Positions 28,274-41,570 of a stretch of DNA of 64,000 bases are shown here, in pieces. The DNA lies in contig CAJHNH020000491.1 of the NCBI GenBank assembly GCA_905116865.2, positions 372,001-436,000 of the forward strand, written 5' to 3'. Within the stretch, counting starts at the first letter, position 1. Every line of letters begins with the position of its first letter. The position numbers and the translations under genes are program-made. This DNA is from Candidula unifasciata. Its lineage: Eukaryota; Mollusca; Gastropoda; Stylommatophora; Geomitridae. The notes under the pieces were generated by a model. That model ran no database searches. It saw only the letters and a list, made by a program, of their open reading frames with translations, and was not told the DNA's origin.

Positions 28274-28660
28274 GGCTATCCTCCGAATTTCTGTCCCAAA
28301 TTTTTGAGGCCGAAAATATACCCTAAGAGGGTCTCAGTCTAGTGTCAATTGCTTATAAATTATCACCACGTCCTTTTTAGGATTAATTTTTTTTTTTTTT
28401 GTTATTTGAAGCCCCACCCTGGCTTTGCCAGGGGCCGCAATATAGGCAGGCCATAAATATGGCCAATTGTCTGAACGCGGTTTCTGGGACCTCTCCACGG
28501 TGATCCTCATCCACATGGTGGCACTTTGTGTCATCGGGTGTTTATCGCTTGTGTGATGTCCTGGTGGGGCAGAAAGTCAGTCAGTCAGTGTCAATTGCGT
28601 ACTTCCGGCGACTTAAATAGCGACTTTTCGGCGACTACCGCTAGGGCTGTAGGGGTTGGT
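28274..28660. mobile_element. FB1 copy interrupted by SINE-5
   Basis: Left arm (GGCTATCCTCCGAATTTCTG, CCCTAAGAGGGTCTCAGTC) to 28352, resumes at 28599 (GTACTTCCGGCGACTT). Right arm not complete. Confidence 0.75.
28353..28586 (+). mobile_element. SINE-5 (CAGT-tailed), with 12-bp TSD
   Basis: 234 bp: CCACCCTGGCTTTGCCAGGG hairpin, TGAACGCGGTTTCTGGGACC, CATGTGGATGAGG (antisense), ending GTCAGTCAGTCA. AGTGTCAATTGC flanks it at 28341-28352 and 28587-28598. More copies at 36653-36860 and 36898-37128. Confidence 0.82.
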
Positions 28661-28778
28661 TCTGCAACGTCCTGTAGAGGATACGTTTTTAAAAGAAGTA
28701 GATAATTATAGGGAAGAGAAAAAGTTGGTAAGAAACAACAAATAGTTTATGTTAGCTTTACAAAATCGATCACAATAA

Positions 28779-28820
28779 ACAAACAAAGGACGTTGCGACG
28801 ATTAGCCTTCATCAGCACAT
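28779..28820 (-). ncRNA. Degenerate hammerhead-ribozyme-like motif
   Basis: Minus strand: CTGATGA, short stem GGC..GUC, then GCAAC instead of the required GAAAC. Such motifs occur in Penelope-like elements. One core residue differs, so it is probably inactive. Confidence 0.3.
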
Positions 28821-29150
28821 AAAGGACAACACAGTACACATACACAAATATGCTCTAACTATAAAGTGACTATATCGGACTAAATGAAAATAAATGATAC
28901 TCATCTGTGTCCCTGGCGAAAAAACTTCGTACAATAAAATGACGGTCAGCTACTAGCCTATATATCTCCAACGCGCGGGTGGGGCGCGAAAAAAGGGAGA
29001 GGGGGGCGGAGTAGACGCCAACAGCGTACACTGAGTGTCTAAGGAGGGAGGGAGGGGTTGGCCTATAGGGCGTAACCAGGGTTGGGTTGTGGGGATAACA
29101 TTAGTCCATCCGCATGGAATAAAAGTGGTGCCGGTGCTAGCAAACAAATA

Positions 29151-30602
<1,452 letters not shown>

Positions 30603-31572
30603 CGTGGATGGTGGGGTGAATGGATGAGTGGGTAGTGCAATAGATGGGCGGGTAAACAAATAGACGAAATGATAGATGGCTATACTCGTGGATGGATGGA
30701 AAGTATAATAGATGGATGGATCGGCTGATAAATGAAATCATGTAAAGACAAGGGTTTCAAGACTCGATGCTTCTCACTTACTGTCAGCTATAAAATAGAG
30801 ACAGTAAGGGTGATTGTTATACAAAGTATCAGTCGAACCAAGCGCAGAACTGGTTAACAAACAGAATGTAAGGGAGCAATGGAAAAATAGCTAGGGTGGA
30901 TGGTGAGGTGAGTGGGCGGTGAGATAGATGGGTGGGTAGATGAGTGGATGGGTAAAGGATGGCTATATTAGTAGATTAATGGAATTGCTAATATATAGAA
31001 TCGGGTACAAACAGGGGTCTCGTGATAAGATGCTTCTCTCTTACTGTCAGCTATCAAATAGAGACAGTAAGGATGCTTGTTATACAAAAGTAATCAGTCG
31101 AGCCCGAGAGTAAAACTGGTAACAACTTGAATGTAAAGGAGCGATGAAGGGATAGATGGGAAAACTGCATGTGTGGATGGTGGCGTGAATGGGTGAGTGT
31201 TTCCTGGATAGATGGGTGGGTATATGAATGAATGGAATGATGGATGACTGTATTAGTGGGCGAATGGAATGGTAGATGAATGGATGGGTGGGTAGATGAA
31301 TGGATGGAATGATGGATGACTGTATTTGTGGATGAATGGAATGGTAGATGGATGGATGGATCGACCAAATATGAGATGGGGTAAAAACATGAGTCTAGTA
31401 GCACAGTGCTTCTCTCTTACTGTCAGCTATCAAATAGAGACAGTAAGGGTGATTTTTATGCAAAGTATTATTCGAGCCCAAGTGCAAAGCTGGTAACAGC
31501 CAGAATGGAAGGAAGCGGTGAAAAATAGCATTGTGTGGATGATGGGATAAATAATGTGGGTAGATGAATGGG
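30603..31572. repeat. GATG-rich complex satellite, three units
   Basis: A conserved block of about 120 bp (CTTACTGTCAGCTATxAAAT, AGAGACAGTAAGG, AACTGGT) recurs at about 30768, 31031 and 31409, separated by variable GATG/GGAT runs. Resumes at 33816-33900 after the RTE insertion. Confidence 0.85.
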
Positions 31573-33804
31573 AAAGAAGATGGAGATCGAGCGTAACATC
31601 TGCAAAAACCCTGCGAAGTGCAGATTGCGATACAGATCATCAGTTACTAGAAGCAGATCTGAAATTAAAACTCAAAAAGCTTACCCGAGAACCAAGGCCA
31701 TTTCGATTTGATCTCACAAAAATACCAGATGCATACAACGTAGAAGTGAAGAACCGTTTTGAGGTCTTGATGTCTGTACAAGAGGAAATGACACCTGATG
31801 AACTGGTGGTACAAGCTAGGGATATCTTGATAACAGCAGCTAAAGACTTAATACCCACCAGGACTAAGCAACATAAACCATGGATCACACCATACACGTT
31901 AGAACTAATAAAACAACGAAGGGAACTGAAAAAGAAAGGAGAAACCAATGACAGTAGGATGAAGTATAAATTTTTAACACGAGAAATAAGAAAGTACACA
32001 AGAAAGGATAAAAATCAGTATGTACAAGATTGCTGTATTAAAATAGAGCAGCATCATAAAAATGGATGAAATTACGAAATGTTCAAGGAAATGAAGTTAC
32101 TGACAAGAAATTTTCAACCTCAGTTAAATGTTATTTGTGACAGGTTGGGAAATACTTTAACAGAATCTAGACAAATTCTAGGAAGATGGCAGGAATACTG
32201 CAGCGGAATGTATGATATGAATGACAGTGAGGATATGAATGATATACATGAACCAGTAACAGTAGAGGCAGAACCTGAACCTTCATTAGATGAAATTTCA
32301 TGGGCAATAAGGAGCCTGAAAAATGGTAAATCACCTGGATGTGATGAGATACCAGCTGAATTGATTAAAGCGGGAGGAGAAGAAAGCATAAAAATCTATC
32401 ATGCATTATGTGAAAAGATATGGAAATATGGTATTTGGCCAAAAGACTGGAAGAGAACTATCTTCATTCCAATACCAAAAAAGGGTGACCTGAAATTATG
32501 TACAAACTATCGAACTATTGCCCTGATCAGTCATGCAAGTAAAATTCTACTAAAAATTATAATGAGAAGACTGCATAAGAAAATGGAAGAAGAGATTAAT
32601 GTAGCTCAGGCTGGATTTAGACAGGGAAGAGGAACAAGAGATCATATATTCAACCTGCGTTTAATAATAGAGAAGTGTAGAGAATTTAATGTAAATCTGT
32701 TCTTATGTTTTGTGGATTATTCAAAAGCATTTGACTGTGTACAACATCAGAAGCTTTGGGAAATCATGAGGAATATAGGTTTTCCATCACATATAGTGCA
32801 GCTCATTAAAATGTTCTATCAAGACCAACAAGCAGCAGTCAGAATAGATGGAGAGACATCAGACTGGTTTGGCATCAAGCAAGGAGTCCGTCAGGGATGT
32901 GTGCTGTCACCGTATTTGTTCAACCTGTACGCCGAAAATATAATGAGAAATGTAAGAGATGATATAAACAAGGAACAATATGATGCCCTAAACATCGGTG
33001 GTCATGAAATACCAGAAATTCGTTATGCTGATGATACAGTATTACTATCAACATCACAAAATGGTTTAGAAAACTTATTAACCTCACTCCAAAGAAATAG
33101 TGAAAATCATAACTTATTTCTTAACATAGCAAAAACAAAGATAATGCATACAAACAAAACTGCCATGGAGAAGGAAATATATGTTAATGAGGAAAGATTG
33201 GAAGTGGTGGAAAATTTCGAATATCTTGGGTCACTGGTTACCAACAATGGTGACACAATGAAAGAAATTAAACGGCGACTATCAATTGCTCTTCAAAGAC
33301 TAAAACAACTGAATAAATTATGGAATTGTGCAGATAGAATTACAAAGGTCAGATTTTTAAGAGCATGCATCTTTCCCATTGCAACATACGCCTGTGAGAC
33401 CTGGACACTTACTAAACCAGCGGAACAGCGCATAAATGCATTTGAATATAAATGTTACAGACAGGTTCTAAGAATATCTTGGGTAAAGAAAAGAACAAAT
33501 GCATCCATACTTCAAGAGCTGAATATTGAAGAGGGTTGGCTAGTAAAGACAATAAAACAAAGAAAATTGAAATATTTTGGTCACTTGAAACGTCATGGAA
33601 GTCTAGAGAGAACAATAATGGAGGGGTATATGCCTGGGAAGAGAGGAAGAGGAAGGCCAAGGAGAAGATGGGTGCAAGATGTGGCAGATGATCTCCAGAT
33701 GGGTGTATCAGACGCAGGACATCTTGCTCAGGATAGGAAGGTTTTCCGGAGGGTTGTTATGGCAGCGAGGTTCCGCGAGGGACATGCTACTGAATGAATG
33801 AATG
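31573..33804 (+). mobile_element. RTE-clade LINE, 5'-truncated, with 11-bp TSD
   Basis: 2.2 kb element inside the GATG satellite. AGATGAATGGG flanks it at 31562-31572 and 33805-33815. Ends with a short GAAT repeat tail (TGAATGAATGAATG). The 5' end starts in the endonuclease. Confidence 0.9.
31575..33797 (+). pseudogene. RTE (BovB-like) endonuclease C-terminus plus reverse transcriptase, one in-frame stop
   Basis: One frame is open from the endonuclease end (RSADCDTDHQLLEADLKLKL; SD.DH.L motif) through the RT to the C-terminus, broken only by TGA at 32067-32069. RT motifs: KNGKSPGCDEIPAELIKAGG, CFVDYSKAFDCVQHQKLW (motif A), GVRQGCVLSPYLFNLYAE (motif B), RYADDTVLLS (catalytic YADD). C-terminus: YFGHLKRHGSLERTIMEGY, then GRGRPRRRWVQDV. 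Block order and spacing match the RTE/BovB group. All catalytic residues visible are intact, implying a young copy, but the missing 5' part and the stop make it non-autonomous. Confidence 0.92.
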
Positions 33805-33815
33805 AGATGAATGGG

Positions 33816-33905
33816 CGGAACGATGGTTACGTTCGTGGATAGATGCAATGGTAGATGGATGGATGGATCGGCCTATATGTATGCTGATATGTTTAAACAG
33901 GTTGT
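33816..33905. repeat. GATG satellite, right of the RTE insertion
   Basis: CGTGGATAGATGCAATGGT and GATGGATGGATGGATC continue the satellite of 30603-31572. Confidence 0.75.
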
Positions 33906-33909
33906 TTTA

Positions 33910-34548
<639 letters not shown>

Positions 34549-34549
34549 A

Positions 34550-36645
34550 GACAATCAAGATGGTTCCCAGAAAGTGGATTTTGGGACTCAACGCCGAAGC
34601 GATGATGTTGAAACAGCCAGACAAATTTCAGAGAGTTCATGAATCATCACAGTGCCTATGGGTAGACATGTAAATAGAGAATGTGGTATGGCATCTCAGA
34701 TGTTACTGATCCAATTTGGTAGGTCACTGCTCCCCTAAGTCCATGGTGATTTGCTGGCTGACTCAATAGATCGCTTTTCCTCTGGTTGATCCAGTAAACA
34801 CTGATCGTCTCACATATGAGGACAAAGGAACTGCGCTGGAGCCCAACAAAGCTCCCGAAGAAGGCTTCCTTGGAGTGATGACACAAGTTGCCTGCAATAC
34901 TGTCTCTCAGCCACTGGAACTCACACACAAGCTCTTGTCATGTTGAAGTTGTGGCAACAATAGGTAGGATTTTGAGTAGGTTTAGTGATAGGGATTGTAT
35001 GGGTTGGTGATTGCTGGCTGGACTGTGACTCGTTTGCCTGACTTCTAAGGAGGTATCATCCTGTCAGGAAAGAACTCAGAATTAGTATTTATCTTAAGAT
35101 TCACACACCAAGCTCAATTTATCTCCCTCTACCCTTCTCAGTCACTCAGAGGATAACTCTCAAGAACAGGAGACAATTTCCCCTTCATTTATCTGTCTTT
35201 AAGTCAGTAAAACAGATAGAAAACAAGGTACATAGTGGAGATATATAGACACTACTACACGTAGATCATCCTCTCTCCATCTTCCTATCTGCACCCGCAG
35301 ACATACATTCTATCCCGTTCGTACATGTATATATTTTATACCTCCACAATCTGCCCACTGCAAACTCAATGTTGTTGTGCTAAAAATAACCTCTGACTCA
35401 GAGCGCCTAGCTTCTGACGGCGACCCAGTTAAATATGTCTGCTAGTCGACACAAACTCCATTGTCTGGTTAGAGAATAAGTAACTTACTGGGTTTAATAT
35501 CTTTATAATGGTGGGGGCCATGTAGAGCACAAACCATTAGCCTGCGAGGGGAAAGGTTTGATTTTATGGGCTTGAGTGTCTGGACATTAAGAACGGTAGA
35601 AGACATGTGCGGTCACACAGCTGAATCTTCCCTCCCTGCAGCAGTGGCTAACTTTATAGGGACATATTTTATGATACTCGTAAACTATAATCAACTTACC
35701 CAAGCTTAGGAATCCTTCAAAGATTAAACTGGTATTTTGAATGCGCCAAGGTTTAATGAGTGAGTTGAAATGCGTCTCGACACCTCAGAGGTCTGGCAAA
35801 GAATGAGCGTGACAGATTGCGCGTGGTATCTCTAGAAAAGAAGTCCTGTATTAGTGCCCCAGGAGTAAAAAGGCTTTCAGGAATTTCGGAATATTATTCC
35901 ATAAATTATCTATCTCACAGTTGTAAGTTTGAAAATGTAGACTTCCCAAAACAACCAGAAGGTCTAGAAATATATATTCCACTAGATAGAGGTATAAATC
36001 AATATGAGGGACTATATACCCCCCCCCCCCGGATGGGTTTAAATTTGAAATGTGACCTGCCCGCTGGGGATGTCAACGTCACGAATAGTCAAACGTGTAG
36101 GGTTGGTTGTTCTCCTATGTGACAAACAAAATCACGTCTCCATTTCAAAGTTGCATCAAAAACACGGCGGGTTTGTCTGAAGAGTACGGATTGCGAAATA
36201 CACCCGTAGACACTCTATTTATACACTCATATCCTGTATCAAGGCCCAAGTCCCAGAAAGCAAGTTCAACCGTTAGGCTAAATTAAGGCCCTGACTATAG
36301 CCTAGGTGTGGCTTTAAAATAGCAACAAATTAAGTCGCATTTAGAGAGGCTTTGACAATATAACAAAAGATGCTGGTTTTGGTGGCGGTGAGCCAGTTCT
36401 TTCCAGCCTAAAAATGGTGCTTGGAAAATACACTGGTGTTGATTTTTTTAAAGAACGTTTGTTTTGATTAAAAAATCAATTATATAGTTAAAAGTTACAC
36501 GACATTCTGAACGATGCAAAAACAGCATTTATTTTACAGTACAATGCACATGTTTGTGAGTTTATTCCTTTACTTATTTCATATGGTAGGTAGGTATGCA
36601 AGTAAGTTTTACCCACGTCCAACTTAAGCTATTTAAATAAATAGA
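34550..36645. other. No gene recognised, about 2.1 kb
   Basis: Low-copy sequence. Open stretches at 34656-34928 (-) and 35817-36122 (+) have neither recognisable motifs nor convincing splice sites. A C-run lies at 36010-36019. Confidence 0.45.
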
Positions 36646-36652
36646 GTCGGAC

Positions 36653-36860
36653 GTGTTGTACCACCAGGACATCACACAAGTGATAAGCTTCCGATGACAC
36701 AAAGTTTCACCATGTGGATGAGGATCACCGTGGAGAGGTCCCAGAAACCGCGTTCAGACAATTGGCCATATTTATCAATGGCATGCCTATATTGCGGCCC
36801 CTGGCAAAAGCCAGGGTGGGGCTTCAAATAACAAAAAATTCGTCCTAAATAGGACGAAAC
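36653..36860 (-). mobile_element. SINE-5, copy 2
   Basis: CCACCAGGACATCACACAAG, ATGTGGATGAGGATCACCGT, CTGGCAAAAGCCAGGGTGGG, ending with a TTCGTCCTAAATAGGACGAA palindrome. Confidence 0.85.
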
Positions 36861-36897
36861 ACATATTAACAAATCCGAAGATTTGTTTCGTGTATTA

Positions 36898-37128
36898 ATA
36901 AGTCAGTATTGACTGACTGACTGACTTTCTGCCCCACCAGGACATCACACAAGCGATAAACACCCGATGACACAAAGTGCCACCATGTGGATGAGGATCA
37001 CCGTGAAGAGGTCCCAGTAACCGCGTTCAGACATTTGGCCATATATGGCCTGCCTATATTGCGGCCCCTGGCAAAAGCCAGAGTAGGGCTTCAATTGAAA
37101 AAAAATTTCGTCCTAAGAAGGACGAAGT
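36898..37128 (-). mobile_element. SINE-5, copy 3
   Basis: Starts with the GACTGACTGACTGACT tail, then CCCCACCAGGACATCACACA, ending TTCGTCCTAAGAAGGACGAA. Same orientation as copy 2, 40 bp away. Confidence 0.87.
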
Positions 37129-37209
37129 TAGAATAGTCAATATTAGTCGTACCCAGAAAGCCAATGAATGGATCAATGAATAGATGTTTAATTCATGACT
37201 ATTGCTACG

Positions 37210-37340
37210 TGGAAATATGATATGGCATATTATACGTCTGTGACTTATGAGTTGCGAACGCGTTTTCGTGCGTTAGTTTCGATAGTGGTATCGAGAACTG
37301 ACCGTTCAGTAAACGATGGCCAACTACTGAACGTGAAAAT
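37210..37340 (+). mobile_element. SINE-4-like repeat
   Basis: GTCTGTGACTTATGAGTTGC, GGTATCGAGAACTGACCGTT, CAACTACTGAACGTGAAAAT, matching 23695-23835. Confidence 0.6.
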
Positions 37341-37342
37341 TA

Positions 37343-37543
37343 TTGGTAACGTTTATATTTAAGCAAAGGGAGACAAACACCTCTAAACTATCTGAAAATA
37401 GTTTCTGCAATATAGTTCACAGACACGTAAAACTGCCAAAGCTTCTGTTAGATTTTCTAGCTTCCAAGCGTCTTATAGATATTGATAGTCCAGATATTGT
37501 CAGAAGTATGCTAGATGTATCGTGTTTCCTAACAAATGTTTAA
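37343..37543 (+). other. Unrecognised open frame (66 codons)
   Basis: Leu/Asp-rich stretch (KLPKLLLDFLASKRLIDID). No family recognised; could be a terminal exon or chance. Listed for completeness. Confidence 0.15.
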
Positions 37544-37711
37544 CTGTATAAAAAAAATGAAGATACAAATAAACCGATTTACAGTTTCTTTCTTGGCAAA
37601 TTTGATACAGAGGTCCTTTCCGTTAGGTGCATACTACAGAATATAACATTTTTTGAAGGGCGCTTCATTGTGCCCATATTTGTTGTCAAAATAAGGCAGA
37701 GGTTCGGCAGA

Positions 37712-37717
<6 letters not shown>

Positions 37718-37796
<79 letters not shown>

Positions 37797-37797
37797 T
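37718..37797. repeat. (TA)n(CA)n microsatellite
   Basis: About 64 bp TA followed by CACACA. Confidence 0.98.
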
Positions 37798-37844
37798 AGT
37801 TTAATAAAATGGTACGGGTGAAATGTCACAATTAAAAGGTATGT

Positions 37845-38005
37845 ACAGTCGCGTGTCTGTGGCTTTGGTGTTGCAAATGTGTTTCCTAGTGGTGGCAAAC
37901 AGCCTTGCGTTGATTTCGTCTTCTTTTGAGAGCGAACCGTTAGGTAGCAACGTCAAACTACTGAATGTAAAATTGTTAGGGTTGGTCCCACCATGACAAG
38001 CTAAG
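37845..38005 (+). mobile_element. SINE-4-like repeat, diverged
   Basis: GTGTCTGTGGCTTTGGTGTT, AGCGAACCGTTAGGTAGCAA, CAAACTACTGAATGTAAAAT. Confidence 0.5.
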
Positions 38006-38044
38006 ATCACTAAACTAACTTTTAACACTTATATAAAAGAAGCA

Positions 38045-38560
38045 GATTATAAACAGTAGTAGTTTAATATGGCTCTGAAACTTGGAGCACAACTAAAAGA
38101 GATAAAGCCTTATTACAGGTTTTCGAAAACAGAGTCTTACTACAAATCTTTGGACCCAATAAAGATGAAAACAGCTGGGAATGGAGAGAAGCAACAATGA
38201 AATTCATAATCTGTTTAAATCACCACTGATCACTGGCATCATAAGAGCTAATAAACTGAAGTGGTTGGGGTATATTGAAAGAATGTCAGATGACATAGAA
38301 GTTAAAAACTGTAAACACAAGGGTGATGAATGGTCGTAGACCATGAGGCAGACCAAAAAGACGATGGCAAGATAATCTCCAGACAGTCCTGCAAACACTT
38401 GGTGTCACCCACTGAAAAGAGAAGGCCAACCAGAGTGATGAATGGAGGTGGGTGATATCTGCAGCAATGAACCTCAATGGCTCGGAATTCTGAAGAAGAG
38501 CTGCACTCCACAAACTGAATCAGAAATGATAAAGAGTAGTAGTACAAGGAATACCATACC
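38045..38560 (+). mobile_element. LINE ORF2 C-terminus fragment (family L-C)
   Basis: Frames: YGSETWSTTKRDKALLQVFE, FGPNKDENSWEW, NKLKWLGYIERM, GRPKRRWQDNLQTVLQ, DEWRWVISAAMN. Several stops. Confidence 0.75.
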
Positions 38561-38564
38561 ATTA

Positions 38565-38720
38565 CAACATACTTAGAAATGAAGAGGCTGACAGATTGGC
38601 AAAGGAAGGTGGAAGACTACCACTGACTGATGTAGACATAACATGATGAGACCAAGAGGTTTATAAGAAGTACATAGAGTACCAAATAGGATTCTGAACA
38701 TCCAGGTTACAAGAAGGATG
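38565..38720 (+). mobile_element. LINE RNase H C-terminus fragment
   Basis: ILRNEEADRLAKEGGRLPLT, the NE.AD RNase H motif. Directly followed by the R1 3' segment. Confidence 0.6.
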
Positions 38721-38751
38721 ATACATTCAACCAGCTTGGCCAAAGATAACA

Positions 38752-38866
38752 AGCAGTTATCTTTAGACTCTGCACATTGGAACAAGATCAAAGTCCAGAA
38801 GTGGATGAACAACCACAACTTTCCGCTGGAATTTACAGCTGGTGAACGCTAAGAAGAAGATGAAGA
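38752..38866 (+). repeat. R1 3' segment only, joined to an RNase-H LINE
   Basis: TGGAACAAGATCAAAGTCC, GTGGATGAACAACCAC, TTTACAGCTGGTGAACGC then GAAGAAG. Matches the last about 110 bp of R1; the R1 5' part is absent. Confidence 0.75.
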
Positions 38867-38914
38867 AGACGAATCTGCCTTGAGGCATATATATTTTTTT
38901 TAATAACTGACCTT

Positions 38915-39062
38915 GGTTTCCAGGACGCTCAGCCTAAATTTGGTAACAAGTAATGCCACAGGCCCCACCGATGTTCAGCAATTGGGTGCTGACTGCTCAA
39001 TAAACACATGGGTCTAGAACTACACGCCCAATGTTGTGGGAAGGGACCTTGATATTTTTTTT
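38915..39062 (+). mobile_element. Degenerate SINE-1 body
   Basis: ACCTTGGTTTCCAGGACG ... GGGTCTAGAACTACACGCCC ... GGGAAGGGACC. Confidence 0.45.
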
Positions 39063-39081
39063 AACATTTACAGAAATGTAT

Positions 39082-39345
39082 GTTTGTTTGTTTGCATTCC
39101 CGGCTGTAAACACTGCACAGTTCTAGTTGTTCGTCCATCTCTAGACACTGGTTTTGTTCAAAGATGAGAGTTTTGCATGTGTGTCTGTTTTACAGATCTG
39201 GCCTATCTGCATGCAGACTGTTGATTCCTTGTCTCTCAGGCAGATGCACTCTGACTTTGAAGGGATCCCCAAATTAGTTGACTCCTGCGACAGGCTTGTT
39301 AGGGAGTATTCTTGTATTCCCCCAGAATCCATAATGCAGGATTAC
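39082..39345 (-). mobile_element. R1 repeat, copy 7
   Basis: TTACAGATCTGGCCTATCTG, CTTGTCTCTCAGGCAGATGC, TTAGTTGACTCCTGCGACA. Confidence 0.75.
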
Positions 39346-39664
39346 AGAAATAAACCCTAATGTGTGAAGACCCAACACTGTACACTTACACAAATATCTG
39401 CCATGGGATTACTTTTTTTTTTTTTGCTGAAAAAAAAATACTAAACATATCAGCCACATTAAAGAAATTTGTGACATGTTGGCAATTCTTTATTTTTAGA
39501 ATTATATATGAATTAAACCCTCAGTACAAATACTGACACGTGTGTATTTAAAGCAACATTTCAAAAGATGAAACAAATATTCTATCAAACTTGTCAAATG
39601 AGGTGATAAAGAGAATTCTAAAGAGCTATATAGTCCCTATCTTTATGTTATGTTATGTCAATCA

Positions 39665-39760
39665 ACATCACTATACAGTGGGCATTCCCATGTGCGCTCA
39701 GTCCTCAAATACAGCAGCAACTCCAAGGTAACTCTACTGATTATTCCCACTGAGAACTGG
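39665..39760 (-). mobile_element. RNase-H LINE 3' end (fragment)
   Basis: In antisense: ATTTGAGGACTGAGCGCACATGGGAATGCCC, as at 17225-17270, given here in part. Confidence 0.45.
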
Positions 39761-39761
39761 T

Positions 39762-39931
39762 TATAATGCCATTTATCTCGGCCTTGAAGGCAGCACAGAC
39801 ATGCTTCACCTCCATGTCATACAGTCGTGCTAGTGTCAGAGATTTGTTATTAGCCAAGTCCCCATCTTTATATATAAAGGCTGTCTTTACGTGGAAGCTA
39901 CAGACAAGGTTTTGTACAATGATGACAACAC
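39762..39931 (-). other. Unrecognised open frame, possible terminal exon or LINE remnant
   Basis: Minus frame reads HVKTAFIYKDGDLANNKSLT then LARLYDMEVKHVCAAFKAEI and a stop at 39764-39762. Composition is protein-like and an AG precedes it (CTTGTCTGTAG). I do not recognise the family. It lies downstream of DPM3 on the same strand but is far past its stop. Confidence 0.25.
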
Positions 39932-40016
39932 CATGGACAGATAAAAAGCATAATGATAATGCCTTGAAAGAAACTAGCTTGCAAAGAAAATTACCAGCAT
40001 CAGCAACTGATCATTG

Positions 40017-40215
40017 ATCCTTTGAGCACATCATAAAAAGGAACAAAGGAGCCTTCTTGACCACTATAAATCTGGAGGGAAAAAAATGCAGATGGAGACC
40101 AAGAGAGATGACATGAGATAGTCTGGCATCATAGTATGGAAGAACAACTACATCAGAAATGACTGAAACCAGAGAGAAGGCTGAAGATTCATAATTATTG
40201 ATGCCACACTGCACA
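40017..40215 (+). mobile_element. LINE C-terminus fragment (L-A-like)
   Basis: HIIKRNKGAFLTTINLEG-like stretch, CRWRPRE, SLASWYGRTTTSEM: decayed non-LTR C-terminus. Confidence 0.5.
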
Positions 40216-40667
40216 GACTATAAGAAGTCATAAACACATTTGTAACACAAACATTTTGAGCATCTATGCTGTGTATGTATCTCTGCCATTGCCGGTCCTA
40301 AGCCCGGATGAGAAAAGAGGAGGGCTGGGCATGGAGTCAGCTCTCCCACCCTATAAAAATATTATTTGCTACAGAAACTTGCAGGAAAGGACAAAAGCTG
40401 CTCTGCGGAAGTCAGTGGCCAGACATGCACTCTACTTGACTTTAAAATACAGTACGGAATGGACGAATAGACTGCGAGCCCTATGTGACGTATAATGGCA
40501 CAACAGGATAATGAATTAATATTGTGTGTGTAGCAAATACTTCAGCTTAGTAAACAGGTTTCAATAAATCAAAAAGATAGATTAAAAATAAAAGTCATTA
40601 GTGATATATTTTAGTTTTGAAACTTATCACATTTAACAGATAAATGTAAAGATAAAAAGTATTAAAG

Positions 40668-40770
40668 AACCTTTTTCATGCTAGTGCTACATCAGACATA
40701 TGATGCTAAACCCATATTTTGTTATACCAATCGGCACTTAATGGGTGATAAAATACTTTGCACATACTCT
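40668..40770 (-). mobile_element. Degenerate SINE-1 3' part
   Basis: CCTTTTTCATGCTAG ... ATACCAATCGGCACTTAATGGGTG. Confidence 0.5.
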
Positions 40771-40806
40771 CATCACAGCTTGCTCGACAGAAACTCAGTT
40801 GAATCC

Positions 40807-41090
40807 CATGTCGGTTCCGGGGCCTTATAGTGGGGAAAACAAGCATACAACCACTGCCTCCCCAGCAAGCATGTTGTAAGAGTCGACTAAATGGGGGTTT
40901 CCTTCGAAATCGGAGGGAATCTGCCTGAGAGACAAGAAACCAACAGTCTGTATACAAATAAGTCAGATATGTAAAATGGATATGCACGCAACACTCAGGT
41001 TCTGGAACAAGTCTCAAGTCCAGAGGTTGACGAACAACCAGAACTTTCCGTGGAAGTTTACAGCCGGTGAACGCAAAGAAAAAGGAGAAA
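40807..41090 (+). mobile_element. R1 repeat, copy 8
   Basis: TCGGTTCCGGGGCC, AGTGGGGAAAACAAGCATAC, AGAGTCGACTAAATGGGG, CAGCCGGTGAACGCAAAGAA. Confidence 0.85.
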
Positions 41091-41091
41091 C

Positions 41092-41570
41092 TCAGTGTCT
41101 CACCATCTCTTCCACCTCGTGCACTTTTCTACGCAAGGTATCACTAATACCCTGTGTCCATCTTCGTGCTGGTCCCTCCTGCCTCTATTTCCTGGTACCA
41201 TACCTTCTGCTACTATCCTTTCCAATCACTGTGGTGCTTGAATTGCCAAAATATTTCAGTTTCAGAGACAAGATGCTGTTTACAAGACAATCTTCCTTGA
41301 TGTTCTCATCTGTTAGGATGTCAGTATTCATTTTCTTCTTGGTGCAAGTTATTCTGATAATCTTTCTATTATATTTCAGCGTAAAAAACCCAATTTTCTT
41401 CCCTAACAACTGCAAGATGGTCCACAACTTGCATTCGTACGTTGCTACAGGGAAGATGCACGCTCTCAAAATTTTGATTTTTATTTCTTTGCTGGTGCTT
41501 AACCACAGACTTTTAAAGCTATTTAATCTTTAAATTGCTGTGGCCATTCTCCTTTTATGCTGAAATGTAT
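41092..41570 (-). mobile_element. RTE-type LINE C-terminus fragment
   Basis: Minus frame: MRACIFPVATYECKLWT, FTLKYNRKIIRITCTKKKMN, LKYFGNS; same order as 33360-33600 of the RTE ORF. Abuts an R1 tail. Confidence 0.8.
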
